In this document: piece by piece, positions 1-8,947 of the stretch
How positions within the stretch are numbered: position 1 is the first letter of the stretch
Layout of the letters: each line of letters begins with the position of its first letter
DNA from: Bryobacterales bacterium
Lineage (GTDB): Bacteria > Acidobacteriota > Terriglobia > Bryobacterales > Bryobacteraceae
DNA: 64,000 nucleotides
Direction: 5' to 3'
Assembly: GCA_016713735.1 (NCBI GenBank)
Contig: JADJOP010000004.1
Coordinates: 124,001 to 188,000, forward strand
Notes under the pieces: generated by a model
Database searches by the model: none
The model's input: the letters and a program-made list of their open reading frames with translations, nothing else
Told to the model about the DNA's origin: nothing
Translations under genes and position numbers: made by a program

Positions 1-1467
1 CGGCAGGCGATCGACTATATGCTGACGGCGGACTTCGCCATTTTGGAGCTGGCGGCGACGCGTTCGGATTACTTCCTGTGGAAGGCGTATGAGCTGGCGC
101 GGGCGGCGGTGGAGAAGGGAAATCGCGGCGGGCCGTATGCGTACGTCGTGCCCGCGCAGCAGTGGGACGCGCCGGCGGCGATGGACATGATGCGGCGGCT
201 GCAGTTGGCAGGCGTGCAGGTGGAGCGGGCGAAATCGCCGTTTCAAGCGGGCGGCAAGTCGTGGCCCGCGGGCACGTATGTGATGCGTGCGGCGCAACCG
301 TTCCGGAACTACCTTGTCGATTTGATGGAGAAGCAGGATTATCCGGAGTTGCGCACGGGGCAGAGCGGACCGACGAAGAAGCCGTATGATGTGGCCGGTT
401 GGACACTGCCGTTGAACATGGGCGTTGAGGTGCACCGGGTGGAAGAGGGATTTGAAGCATCGCTCGAAAGCGCGGGCGCGTTGGAGGCCACGGTGGGTTC
501 GACGGACTACCGGCACACGGCGTCGTTCCGCACGATCGCGGAGATGCTGAGCGCGGGGAAGCGCGTGAGGCGGTCGGGCAAGGGCGAGTGGCTCGTGCAC
601 GGGCAGGCGAGCGAAAGTGAATTCGCCGGCGCGGCTTACGATGTGCGTGCGCCTCGCGTGGCGATCTACGATCCGTATGTTTCGAACATGGACGCGGGCT
701 GGACGCAGTTTGTGTTGGACGATTTCCGCGTGCCATTCACGAAGCTGAACAACTCCGCGATGGTGGCGGGCGGATGGGTCAAGCAGTTTGACGTGCTGCT
801 GCTGGCCGACCAGTCGATGACGTCGATCCTGCATGGTGTGCGGCCGGGGCAGCCCACCGGCACGTTGCGCGCGGCCAAGAGCATTCCGGCGCTGCAGCGG
901 GAGGAGTTCACGGGCGGCATTGGTTTGCAGGGCGCGGGGCACATCGCGGCGTTTGTGCGCGGCGGCGGGACGCTGATCGCGTTCGACTCGGCGACGGATT
1001 TGCCGCTGCAGATGTTTCCGCTGCCGCTGCGGGTGAGCGCGCGGTCCGATGATAACGGCAACGGCTACTATTCGCCGGGGTCGATTATACGCATTCAAGT
1101 GGACACGGCGAATCCGATTGCCTGGGGCGTGCCGGAGAACGCGTATGCGTTTGCCAGCGGGGGCATGGCCTGGGATGTGTCGCTGTTGCGGGAGTTCAAC
1201 AAAGACGAGCAGGAGGTGCGGAGCGTGGCGCGGTATGCGCGGCGCGACCTGCTGGCGAGCGGTTGGATTTCCGGCGAACGGGCTGTGTTGGGCAAAACCA
1301 TTTTGGCCGAAGCGCGTTTCGGCAAGGGCCGCGTGGTGATGTTCGGGTTCCGGCCGCAGTTTCGCGCGCAGACGGTGGGCACCTTCAAATTCGTGCTCAA
1401 CGCGATCTATCAATCGGCCGCGACGCCCGTCCAGGCGGGTGGTGTGCCGAGTGGAGGAAAAGAGTGA
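1..1467 (+). CDS. Probable M14-family zinc carboxypeptidase, C-terminal part (5' truncated by window)
   Basis: The reading frame is open to the first base (R-Q-A-I-D-Y precedes the first ATG at 19), so only the last 488 or so residues are visible. The zinc-binding catalytic domain would lie upstream and cannot be seen. The visible part resembles the long C-terminal region of the large secreted M14 peptidases common in Solibacter-type acidobacteria. It includes a Rossmann-like segment beginning RVAIYDPYVSNMDAGW and a later block with FVRGGGTLIAFDS, reminiscent of a class I glutamine-amidotransferase fold. The final four bases overlap the GTG start of the next gene, implying translational coupling. 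The family call rests on recalled similarity of the C-terminal region and not on catalytic residues, so another large secreted hydrolase is possible. Confidence 0.6.
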   Translation, partial: RQAIDYMLTADFAILELAATRSDYFLWKAYELARAAVEKGNRGGPYAYVVPAQQWDAPAAMDMMRRLQLAGVQVERAKSPFQAGGKSWPAGTYVMRAAQPFRNYLVDLMEKQDYPELRTGQSGPTKKPYDVAGWTLPLNMGVEVHRVEEGFEASLESAGALEATVGSTDYRHTASFRTIAEMLSAGKRVRRSGKGEWLVHGQASESEFAGAAYDVRAPRVAIYDPYVSNMDAGWTQFVLDDFRVPFTKLNNSAMVAGGWVKQFDVLLLADQSMTSILHGVRPGQPTGTLRAAKSIPALQREEFTGGIGLQGAGHIAAFVRGGGTLIAFDSATDLPLQMFPLPLRVSARSDDNGNGYYSPGSIIRIQVDTANPIAWGVPENAYAFASGGMAWDVSLLREFNKDEQEVRSVARYARRDLLASGWISGERAVLGKTILAEARFGKGRVVMFGFRPQFRAQTVGTFKFVLNAIYQSAATPVQAGGVPSGGKE

Positions 1468-2501
1468 GCGACGTGTTCCGCATTGGAATCTCCGACGATT
1501 TCTATACCGAAGCAGCCGAGCCGCTGGACTTCGTGTGCCGGAAGAAGTTTATGGGCGTTGCGGGGATTGCGTTTGACCGGTTGCAGACGGATGCGGACAA
1601 GTTTGCAAGTCCGGAGTCGCTGGCCGGCTACGATGCGATCTTCGCGCTGGCGACGAAGGTGAATGCGGACAGTCTGCGGGGAGTGGAGCGCCTGGCGGTG
1701 GTGGCGCGTTGGGGTGTGGGCTACGACCGTATCGACGTGCCGGCGCTCACGGAAGCGGGCGTGGCGTTGACGATTACGCCGGCGGCGGTGCGGCGTCCGG
1801 TGGCCGAGGCGATCTTCACGCTGATCTTCGCGCTCTCGAAGAACCTGTTGCTGCAGGACCGCGTGGCGCGCGGCGGCGGCTGGCGCGGGAACCTGCCGAA
1901 GATGGGCATCAGCATCGGCGGGCGCACTTTGGGCTCGGTGGGCTGCGGCAACATCGGGCAGGAGATGTTCCGCGAGGCGCGCAGCCTGGGCTTCGGGCGG
2001 TTCCTTGCCTGTGATCCGCAGGTGACGCAGGAGCAGGTGAAGGACCTGGGGGTGGAACTGGTGGACATCGACACGCTGTTCCGCGAATCGGATTTCGTCA
2101 CGGTGAATACGCTGCTGAACGCGCAGACGAAGGGGTTGGTGCAGGAGCGGCATTTCCGGCTGATGAAGCCGTCGGCGTATTTCATCAACACGGCGCGGGG
2201 TCCGATTGTGGAGCATGCGGCGCTGGTGAAGGCGCTGCGGGAGAACTGGATTGCCGGGGCGGGCATCGATGTATTTCCGGTGGAGCCGCCGCCGAAGGAT
2301 GATCCGCTGTTCGCGCTGGACAACGTGATTGTGGCTCCGCATGCGCTGGCGTGGACCACGGAGCTGATGAACGACAACGGCACGGAGGCGAGCGATGCCG
2401 TGCTGGCGGTGGCGCGGGGAGAGATTCCGAACGGCGTGGTGAATCGTGACGTGCTGCGGCATCCGAAGTTCCTGGCCAAGCTGGAGCGGCGGCGGAAGTG
2501 A
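1464..2501 (+). CDS. D-isomer-specific 2-hydroxyacid dehydrogenase (NAD-binding)
   Basis: A 345-residue member of the D-2-hydroxyacid dehydrogenase / phosphoglycerate dehydrogenase superfamily, which reversibly oxidises D-2-hydroxyacids with NAD(P). The nucleotide-binding glycine motif VGCGNIG follows the GRTLG strand. Catalytic-type residues are the Arg of NTARGPIV, the Glu of DVFPVEPPP and the His of APHALAW. The frame is open further upstream, but GTG at 1464 is chosen: GGAGG at 1453-1457 lies 6 nt before it, and it overlaps the preceding TGA. The gene ends overlapping the GTG of a second dehydrogenase. No serB, serC or ACT domain is present, so serine biosynthesis is not supported and the substrate is unknown. 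Confidence 0.88.
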   Translation: MSDVFRIGISDDFYTEAAEPLDFVCRKKFMGVAGIAFDRLQTDADKFASPESLAGYDAIFALATKVNADSLRGVERLAVVARWGVGYDRIDVPALTEAGVALTITPAAVRRPVAEAIFTLIFALSKNLLLQDRVARGGGWRGNLPKMGISIGGRTLGSVGCGNIGQEMFREARSLGFGRFLACDPQVTQEQVKDLGVELVDIDTLFRESDFVTVNTLLNAQTKGLVQERHFRLMKPSAYFINTARGPIVEHAALVKALRENWIAGAGIDVFPVEPPPKDDPLFALDNVIVAPHALAWTTELMNDNGTEASDAVLAVARGEIPNGVVNRDVLRHPKFLAKLERRRK

Positions 2502-3439
2502 GGGTCGTCGCTGTTCCCGATGATGCGCCGGTGGTGCTGGGGCTGAGCCCTTCGTTTGCGCGGTTGCGGAGTGCGTACGCGGTGCGTCACTTCGATTCGC
2601 TGCCGGGCGCGGAGGATGTGCTGGTGGAGCGTGTGCGCGGGGCCGAGGCGATGGTGAACATCCGATCGTCGACGAAGATCACGCGGCGGGTGATGGAGCG
2701 GTGCGCGGGGCTGCGGATGGTGAGCATTTGGGGCACGGGCACGGACAATGTGGATCTCGATGCCGCGCGCGAGTTGGGGATCCGCGTGACGAACACGCCG
2801 GCGGTGTCGGCGACCTCGATTGCCGAACACACGCTGGCACTGATGCTGGCGGTGGCGCGGCGCATTCCATTGATTGACGGACGCGTGCGGGCGGGCGAGT
2901 GGCCGCGCGGGGGCATGGTGCAGTTGCATGGCAAGACGCTGGGGGTGATTGGGCTGGGCGAGATCGGGCGGCGGTTTGCGCGGCTGGGGGAAGCGATCGG
3001 GATGCGGGTGGTGACGTGGACGATGCATCCGAAGCCGGAGCTGGGATTCGCGCATGTGGCGTTGGACGAATTGCTGGCCGGGAGCGATGTGGTGAGCCTG
3101 CATCTGCGGTTGAGCGAGCAGACGCGCGGCTTTCTGGGGGCGGAGCGGATTGCAGCCATGAAGCGAGGGGCGATTCTGGTGAACACGGCGCGCGGTCCGA
3201 TTGTGGAGGAAGAGGCGCTGCTGGAGGCGCTGGAGACTGGCCACCTGGCTGGCGCGGGATTGGATGTGTTCGACATCGAGCCGCTGCCGCCGGACCATGC
3301 GTTGACGCGGATGGCGAATGTGGTGCTGTCGCCGCATGCGGCGGGCATCACGCCGGAGGCGCTGGAGGCGGGGCTGGCGCTGGCTGTGGACAACGTGCTG
3401 GCGCACTTCGCGGGTGCGCCGCGGAATGTGGTGGCGTGA
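2498..3439 (+). CDS. Second D-2-hydroxyacid dehydrogenase, coupled to the first
   Basis: A 313-residue paralogue-like protein of the same superfamily. It has the cofactor motif GLGEIG after LHGKTLGVI, NTARGPIV with the conserved Arg, DVFDIEPLP with the catalytic Glu, and LSPHAAG with the catalytic His. The GTG start overlaps the upstream TGA in the arrangement GTGA, so the two dehydrogenases are co-translated. Identity between them looks modest, so they are probably not a recent duplication. Joint expression suggests paired action on related hydroxyacids or hetero-oligomer formation; this is inference. The convergent FabG gene begins 4 nt after its stop codon. Confidence 0.88.
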   Translation: MRVVAVPDDAPVVLGLSPSFARLRSAYAVRHFDSLPGAEDVLVERVRGAEAMVNIRSSTKITRRVMERCAGLRMVSIWGTGTDNVDLDAARELGIRVTNTPAVSATSIAEHTLALMLAVARRIPLIDGRVRAGEWPRGGMVQLHGKTLGVIGLGEIGRRFARLGEAIGMRVVTWTMHPKPELGFAHVALDELLAGSDVVSLHLRLSEQTRGFLGAERIAAMKRGAILVNTARGPIVEEEALLEALETGHLAGAGLDVFDIEPLPPDHALTRMANVVLSPHAAGITPEALEAGLALAVDNVLAHFAGAPRNVVA

Positions 3440-3443
3440 GGCG

Positions 3444-4175
3444 CTACATGTACATGCCGCCGTTGACGTCGAGCACGTGGCCGGTGATGTAGCTGGCGCC
3501 GTCGCTGGCGAGGAAGGCCACGGCGGCGGCGATGTCGTCGGGCTTGCCGAGGCGCTTCAGCGGGATGCGGCCGAGGAGGCCGGTCTTGAGATCTTCACCG
3601 AGCACGGCGGTCATGTCGGTTTCGATGAAGCCGGGGGCGACAGCATTGACGGTGATGTTGCGGCTGGCCATCTCCTGGGCAAGCGATTTGGTGAGGCCGA
3701 TGAGTCCGGCCTTGGAGGCGACGTAGTTGGACTGGCCGGCGTTGCCCGCTTCGGCGACGACGGAGCTGATATTGATGATCCGGCCCCAGCGTTCGCGCAT
3801 CATACCTTGCAGCACCTGTTGGATGCAGAGAAACGCACCCGTCAGATTGGTATTCAGCACAGCCTCCCAGTCCTCAAGCTTCATACGCAGGGCGAGGGTA
3901 TCGCGCGTGATGCCGGCGTTGTTGACGAGGATGTGGACGGGGCCGAACTCCTTGGCCGCGGCGAAGGCCTGGACGATGGAGGCGGGCGAGGCGAGGTCGA
4001 TTTCGACAACGAACGCCTCGGCGCCGAGGGCGCGGATTTCGGCGGCCACCTCTTCCAACTTCTCGCGTTGGCGCGCGGCGACGACGACGCGGGCCCCTGA
4101 GCGGGCGAGTTCGAGCGCGCAGGCGCGGCCGATTCCGCGGCTCGCGCCAGTAACAAAAGCAGTGCGATTTGTCAT
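3444..4175 (-). CDS. fabG: 3-oxoacyl-[acyl-carrier-protein] reductase
   Basis: Classical short-chain dehydrogenase of 243 residues, matching the usual FabG length of about 245. It reduces 3-oxoacyl-ACP with NADPH in fatty-acid elongation. The N terminus has TGASRGIG (TGxxxGxG cofactor motif), followed by NNAG, the catalytic Ser in INISSV and the Tyr/Lys pair in YVASK. The C-terminal half has VNAVAPGFIETDM and GRIPLKRLGKPDDIA, both typical of FabG. ATG at 4175 is chosen because MTNRTAFVTGASRG begins directly at the Rossmann strand; the longer frame up to 4277 adds an atypical proline-rich extension. It is divergent from the UbiD gene. No other fab gene is adjacent, so an SDR with another substrate cannot be excluded. 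Confidence 0.85.
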   Translation of the reverse strand: MTNRTAFVTGASRGIGRACALELARSGARVVVAARQREKLEEVAAEIRALGAEAFVVEIDLASPASIVQAFAAAKEFGPVHILVNNAGITRDTLALRMKLEDWEAVLNTNLTGAFLCIQQVLQGMMRERWGRIINISSVVAEAGNAGQSNYVASKAGLIGLTKSLAQEMASRNITVNAVAPGFIETDMTAVLGEDLKTGLLGRIPLKRLGKPDDIAAAVAFLASDGASYITGHVLDVNGGMYM

Positions 4176-4265
4176 AGTGTGTCCCAAATTGTTTAGAGTA
4201 GACGAAAGCGGCTGTGCGCGTGAGGGAGCAGTGAATTCCGCAGGCAGGTGCATGAAGGAGAAGGC

Positions 4266-5714
4266 ATGGCCTATCAAGATCTGAGGGCGTTCATCGCCGC
4301 GCTGGAAAAGGCGGGCGAGCTGAAGCGCATATCGCTCGAAGTGGATCCGGTGCTGGAGATTACCGAGTTTGCAGACCGGGCGGTGAAGCGCGGCGGGCCG
4401 GCGTTGTTATTCGAGAAGCCGAAGGGGCACACGATTCCGGTGCTCATTAATGCGTTTGCGAGCGACCGGCGGATGGAGATCGCCCTGGAGGTGGATTCGG
4501 TCGACCTGATTGCGCAACGGATCGCCGAATACCTGCAAATGCGCATGCCGGAGGGCATTCTCAACAAATTGAAGATGCTGCCGGTGCTGGCCGAAGTGGG
4601 CGCGTTCTTTCCGAAGATCGTCAACGACGGGCCGTGCAAGGAAGTGATCAAGCGCGAGAAATTCTCGCTGCACGACTATCCGGTGCTGACGTGCTGGCCG
4701 GGCGATGGCGGTCCGTTTGTGACGCTGCCGATGGTGTTTTCGAAGAACCCGGTGACGGGCAAGCGCAACTGCGGCTGTTACCGCATTCAAATCTACGATG
4801 AGCGCACCACGGGCATGCACTGGCAGACGCACAAACAGGGGGCGGATCACTACCGGCGGCTGAAGCAGGAAGGCAAGGTGACGCGCATGGAGGCGGCGGT
4901 GGCGATCGGGGCCGACCCGGCGACGATGTATTCGGCCATTCTGCCCTTGCCGCCTGATTTGGACGAGATGATGATCGCGGGATTCCTGCGCAAGAAGCCG
5001 GTGGAGATGGTGAAGTGCGAGACGGTGGACATCGAGGTGCCGGCCAACGCGGAGATTGTGCTGGAAGGGTATCTGGAGTTGGGCGAGTTGCGCGTGGAGG
5101 GCCCGTTCGGCGATCATACGGGATTCTACTCGCTTGAAGACGACTATCCCGTCTTCCACGTCACCTGCGTCACGCAGCGGAAGAATCCCATTTACGCGAC
5201 CACGATTGTCGGTCCGCCGCCCATGGAGGATTTCTACATGGGCAAAGCGATCGAGCGGATTTTTCTTCCACTGATGCGCATGCAACTGCCCGAGGTGCGC
5301 GATATCTGCATGCCCGCCGAAGGTATTTTTCACAACCTGATTCTTGTTTCCATCAGGAAGACCTATCCCGGTCAGGCGCGCAAAGTGATGCATGCCATTT
5401 GGGGCCTGGGCCAGGCGATGTTCTCCAAGGTGATCGTCGTCGTCGATGAAGAAGTGGACGTGCAGAACGTGAGCACGACGGCCTGGCAGGCTCTCAACAA
5501 TATTGACCCGCAGCGCGACATTGAGTTCGTGATGGGTCCCGTCGATTCGCTCGACCACGCCAGCCGTTTGCCGAACTACGGTTCGAAGATGGGCGTGGAC
5601 GCGACGCGGAAGTGGCCCGAGGAGGGCTTCACGCGGCGCTGGCCGGGCGTGATCACGATGGCTCCCGAGGTGCGCGCGCGCGTGGATGATCTATGGAAGA
5701 AGGCCGGACTCTAA
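4266..5714 (+). CDS. UbiD family decarboxylase
   Basis: A 482-residue UbiD-family decarboxylase, a family that uses prenylated FMN for reversible decarboxylation of unsaturated or aromatic acids in ubiquinone or menaquinone synthesis or aromatic catabolism. Family signatures include YRIQIYDERTTGMHWQ, GADPATMYSA, the block GELRVEGPFGDHTGFYS, which holds conserved acidic residues near the cofactor, and GPPPMEDFYMG. ATG at 4266 is preferred to an upstream GTG at 4248 because AAGGAG (4255-4260) lies 5 nt before it and MAYQDLRAF matches family N termini. The UbiX partner making the cofactor is not in the window. The gltS gene follows after 24 nt on the same strand. Confidence 0.9.
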   Translation: MAYQDLRAFIAALEKAGELKRISLEVDPVLEITEFADRAVKRGGPALLFEKPKGHTIPVLINAFASDRRMEIALEVDSVDLIAQRIAEYLQMRMPEGILNKLKMLPVLAEVGAFFPKIVNDGPCKEVIKREKFSLHDYPVLTCWPGDGGPFVTLPMVFSKNPVTGKRNCGCYRIQIYDERTTGMHWQTHKQGADHYRRLKQEGKVTRMEAAVAIGADPATMYSAILPLPPDLDEMMIAGFLRKKPVEMVKCETVDIEVPANAEIVLEGYLELGELRVEGPFGDHTGFYSLEDDYPVFHVTCVTQRKNPIYATTIVGPPPMEDFYMGKAIERIFLPLMRMQLPEVRDICMPAEGIFHNLILVSIRKTYPGQARKVMHAIWGLGQAMFSKVIVVVDEEVDVQNVSTTAWQALNNIDPQRDIEFVMGPVDSLDHASRLPNYGSKMGVDATRKWPEEGFTRRWPGVITMAPEVRARVDDLWKKAGL

Positions 5715-5738
5715 CCAGCCGGCATAGAGGGAGGCCGG

Positions 5739-6917
5739 ATGGTTCCGACGATCAAGCTGTCGGTGATACAGGTGCTCGGCCTGGCCGGGTTCGGCATCGT
5801 GCTGGGGGCATGGCTGAAGCGCATGTTTCCGGCGCTGGACCGGTTGAACATTCCGGCTTCGATCACGGGCGGGTTGCTCTATGCCATCGCCGTAGTGGCG
5901 CTGCGCGATCGCGTGGTGAACTTCGAGTTCGACATGGCGTTGCGCGACATCCTCATGATCGGCTTCTTCACCACGGTGGGCATGAGCGCGAGCCTACGGC
6001 TGTTGAAGATCGGCGGCAAGCTGGTGTTGTATGCGCTGCTGGTTTCCGTCGCCGGCGTGACGCTGGAAAACGTGCTGGGTGTTTCGCTGGCGACGGCGCT
6101 GGGGTTGCATCCGTTGATGGGGGTGCTGGCGGGTTCGGTGTCGCAAGCCGGCGGTCCGGCGACGGCGCTGGCGTTTGGCCCGACATTTGAGAGCGTGGGG
6201 GTGGCGGGCGGCACGGCGGCGGGGTTGGCGGCGGCGATCTTTGGGATCGTGGCCGGCGGACTGATGGGCGGCTGGGTGGGGGGCAAGCTCATCCGCGACA
6301 ATGATCTTCATGCCAAGGCCGGCAAGGACGGCGCTTCGTTTCACATCGAGGAACCGCCCGACAGCACCTTTCTGGGGAACGTGATCGCGATCGGCATCGC
6401 GATGGCGGCCGGATCGCTGGTGAGTGCGCGATTTGAGGCCTGGGGGTTGACGCTGCCGGCCTACATCGGCGCGATGATCTGCGCGGCGGTGATCCGCAAC
6501 TTCGACGATGCCACGGGGTGGTTTCACATCTCCCAGCACAAGATGGATGAAATCGGACATATTTCTCTCGAATTGTTCATGGGAATGGCGCTGCTCACGC
6601 TGAAGCTGTGGGAACTGGTTCACCTGGCGCTGCCGGTGCTGGTAATTCTGCTGGCGGAAATTGCGCTGGTGCTGTTGCTGTGCCGCTATCTTGTTTTTCG
6701 CGTGATGGGGCGCAACTATACGGCGGCGGTGATGGCAAGCGGCTACTGCGGCTTCATGCTGGGGACCTCGGCCAATGCGATTGCCTGCATGGGCGAGGTG
6801 GCGCGCAAGTTCGGTCCGGCGCCACAGGCGTTCTTTGCGATCAGCATCGTGGGGGCCTTTCTCATCGACTTCGTGAATGCGTTGATCATCAACACTTGCA
6901 TCAATCTGTTGAAGTAG
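5739..6917 (+). CDS. gltS: Sodium/glutamate symporter, GltS family
   Basis: A 392-residue inner-membrane carrier, close to the length of E. coli GltS (401). Members import glutamate with sodium ions. About ten hydrophobic helices are visible, with the characteristic inverted-repeat pore loops: an internal segment LAGSVSQAGGPATALAFGPTFE followed by glycine-rich GTAAGLAAAIFGIVAGGLMGG, and later YCGFMLGTSANAIACM. A GAGGGAGG ribosome site lies upstream of ATG 5739. The gene overlaps the 3' end of the convergent histidine-kinase gene by 17 bases, so transcription of one may interfere with the other. Substrate is by family; the protein could carry another dicarboxylic amino acid. Confidence 0.87.
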   Translation: MVPTIKLSVIQVLGLAGFGIVLGAWLKRMFPALDRLNIPASITGGLLYAIAVVALRDRVVNFEFDMALRDILMIGFFTTVGMSASLRLLKIGGKLVLYALLVSVAGVTLENVLGVSLATALGLHPLMGVLAGSVSQAGGPATALAFGPTFESVGVAGGTAAGLAAAIFGIVAGGLMGGWVGGKLIRDNDLHAKAGKDGASFHIEEPPDSTFLGNVIAIGIAMAAGSLVSARFEAWGLTLPAYIGAMICAAVIRNFDDATGWFHISQHKMDEIGHISLELFMGMALLTLKLWELVHLALPVLVILLAEIALVLLLCRYLVFRVMGRNYTAAVMASGYCGFMLGTSANAIACMGEVARKFGPAPQAFFAISIVGAFLIDFVNALIINTCINLLK

Positions 6918-8208
6918 GTACGCCGGAAGAAGGTGCCTGGGGTTCAATGCGCGCGGGGAGCACAACGCGGAAGACGCTGCCTTCGCCGGGCGTGGATTCG
7001 ACGGCGATTTTGCCGCCGTGTTCATCGATGATGCGCGAGACGATGGCGAGGCCGAGCCCGGTGCCGGAGGGCTTGGTGGTGAAGAAGGGGTTGAAGATGT
7101 TCTCGATGTGTTCGGGGGCAATGCCGGAGCCGCGGTCAATCACCGCGATTTCGACGGTGCCGTCCGAGGCGCGGGTCTTCAGCGTGATGACGCCTTCGGG
7201 CGGGCTGGCCTGGACGGCGTTCAGCAGCAGGTTGGAGACGACGCGCTCGAGCATGACGGCGTCGAGCAGGAAGGGGCGTACGGCGGTGGAGTAGTTCTTG
7301 TAGATGGTGACGTTGAAGGGGGGCTGGTGACGTTCGATTTCAGCGACAGCGCGGTCGAGCACCTCGTCGAGGCTGCGCAGTTCGTAGTGGAGCTGGAGGG
7401 GGCGTGAGAAATCGAGGAAGCGGGTGATGAGGGAGTTGAGGCGGTCGACCTCCTCGGCGATGTAGCCGGAGAGTTCGCGCACAACGGGCGGTTCGGCGGG
7501 GGCGTTGCGCACGAGGAGTTCGGCGGAGGCTTTCATGGTGCCGAGCGGGTTGCGCAGCTCGTGGGCGAGCCCGGCGGTGAGCTGGCCGAGGGCGGCGAGG
7601 CGTTCGGAGCGCCGGACGGCGGCTTCGGCGGCCTGCAAAGAGCGGTTGGCGGCGGCCAGTTTCTCGGCGGTGGCCTGATAGCGCAGCGCCTGCTGGCGGC
7701 TGGCCTTGACGAGGGTGTGGGTGAGGAAGGCGACCATGGCCAGCAGAAGCGTGCGCAGGGCGAGTTCCTGGATCTGCGAATTGGGGAGGAAGTAGCGGTC
7801 CCAATCGAGGAAGAGCAGGAACGACAGATAGCTGCCGACGGCGAGGGCGTAGATGAGCACGGTGCCCCAGGCGCCGAGCAGGGTGGCGGCCGAGACGATG
7901 GGGACGAGCAGGATGAGGTAGTAGGAAGAGTTGATGGCGCCGGTGACGCCGATGAGGAGGTAGCTGAGCAGGAGCTTGATGAAGACCGAGAGCCAGGCGC
8001 CGCGCGGGGTGTGGAGGCTGCGCCAGCGGGGCTCGGCGATTTGAAAGGCGGCCAGCGCGGTGAGCAGTTCCATCTCGGCGTCGTTGCGCGAACTGCTGGC
8101 CGCGGCGAGGCCGCCGAAGAGGGCGAGCCAGGCGACGTCCTGAAGGCGGATGCGCCAGGAGGGGGCGGCGTCGAGGGATGGATTGTCGTGCGGCGGCACT
8201 GAGCTCAT
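6901..8208 (-). CDS. Membrane sensor histidine kinase, orphan
   Basis: A 435-residue sensor kinase. Residues about 25-165 carry roughly five hydrophobic segments without a large periplasmic loop, followed by a short coiled coil (residues 170-200). The dimerisation/phosphoacceptor domain has His216 in AGLAHELRNPLG. The ATP-binding domain shows the N box (ERVVSNLLLNAVQ), G1 (VIDRGSGIAP), F box (FNPFFTTKPSG) and G2 (TGLGLAIV). No response-regulator gene is adjacent, so its partner is elsewhere. The sensory part consists of membrane helices only, suggesting an intramembrane or cell-envelope signal. It converges on gltS with a 17-base overlap. Confidence 0.92.
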   Translation of the reverse strand: MSSVPPHDNPSLDAAPSWRIRLQDVAWLALFGGLAAASSSRNDAEMELLTALAAFQIAEPRWRSLHTPRGAWLSVFIKLLLSYLLIGVTGAINSSYYLILLVPIVSAATLLGAWGTVLIYALAVGSYLSFLLFLDWDRYFLPNSQIQELALRTLLLAMVAFLTHTLVKASRQQALRYQATAEKLAAANRSLQAAEAAVRRSERLAALGQLTAGLAHELRNPLGTMKASAELLVRNAPAEPPVVRELSGYIAEEVDRLNSLITRFLDFSRPLQLHYELRSLDEVLDRAVAEIERHQPPFNVTIYKNYSTAVRPFLLDAVMLERVVSNLLLNAVQASPPEGVITLKTRASDGTVEIAVIDRGSGIAPEHIENIFNPFFTTKPSGTGLGLAIVSRIIDEHGGKIAVESTPGEGSVFRVVLPARIEPQAPSSGVPTSTD

Positions 8209-8228
8209 GATAGAGCGTGGGAGGGTTT

Positions 8229-8882
8229 ATGGCGGCGCGGAGTAAAGTCTTACCGGTTCCCTATTTCATTCAACCGGACCACACGACCTGCCAGGCGACC
8301 GTGCTCAAGATGTTCGCGGCCTACCTGCAATCGGGCAACGCGGGGGCGCAGGTGGCGGTGAAGGGGGAGATTCACAAGATCAAGAAGACGATCAACGAAG
8401 ACCCGAAGCGCCCGCAGAAGAAGATGAAGAACGCGCACGAGAACTTCCGCTGGTGGCTGCAGGAGCAGTTTCCGCAGTATGAGTTCGAGCGGGCGTCTTT
8501 TGGCTTGTCATGGGAAGCAATCGACTGGATCGTGCAGCATATTGACGCGGGTTATCCGGTTATGACGGGAGTGAATCACGAGCGCGTGGCGGGGCACATC
8601 ATCCTGATCGTGGGCTACCGCAACTACCGGCCGATGACGTCGAGCATGGACCTGGAGTTTGTTGTCCACGACCCGTACGGTAAATTCGACCCTACGCTGA
8701 AATCGAAGCAGTATGGCAACAAGCGGGAGGAAGGCGGCATGTGCGCGGCCTCGGGCGGAGAGATCGGCCCCGGGCAGGCGGTCTCGCTGGGGGCCAACGA
8801 GGTGGGGCGGCACAAGAAGAACAGTCCGCTGATGTGGTACCTGCTCTCGGCGCGGCGGCGGCAGGATGTCTACCGGTTGTAA
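8229..8882 (+). CDS. Peptidase C39-like cysteine peptidase domain protein
   Basis: A 217-residue protein resembling the Peptidase_C39_2 papain-fold family. The arrangement is the expected oxyanion Gln and nucleophile Cys in FIQPDHTTCQATVLKMF near the N terminus, the catalytic His in AGHIILIVGYRNY and the Asp in FVVHDPYG. No signal peptide is seen, so the protein looks cytoplasmic, and no bacteriocin or ABC transporter gene lies nearby. ATG at 8229 is chosen over GTG 8217 because GGGAGGG precedes it. The region between the Cys and His is rich in lysine (KKTINEDPKRPQKKMK) and may bind nucleic acid or an acidic partner. Its substrate is unknown. Confidence 0.65.
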   Translation: MAARSKVLPVPYFIQPDHTTCQATVLKMFAAYLQSGNAGAQVAVKGEIHKIKKTINEDPKRPQKKMKNAHENFRWWLQEQFPQYEFERASFGLSWEAIDWIVQHIDAGYPVMTGVNHERVAGHIILIVGYRNYRPMTSSMDLEFVVHDPYGKFDPTLKSKQYGNKREEGGMCAASGGEIGPGQAVSLGANEVGRHKKNSPLMWYLLSARRRQDVYRL

Positions 8883-8947
8883 CGGCACGGGGCGTGCGAG
8901 GCGCGTGTGCGTTGTGCCAGAATGAGGGGGAACTTTAGCTTTCTCGC

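Noticed and set aside
1721..3406. 561-codon minus-strand open frame
   Set aside because: Antisense to the two dehydrogenases; low-complexity Arg/His/Gln content.
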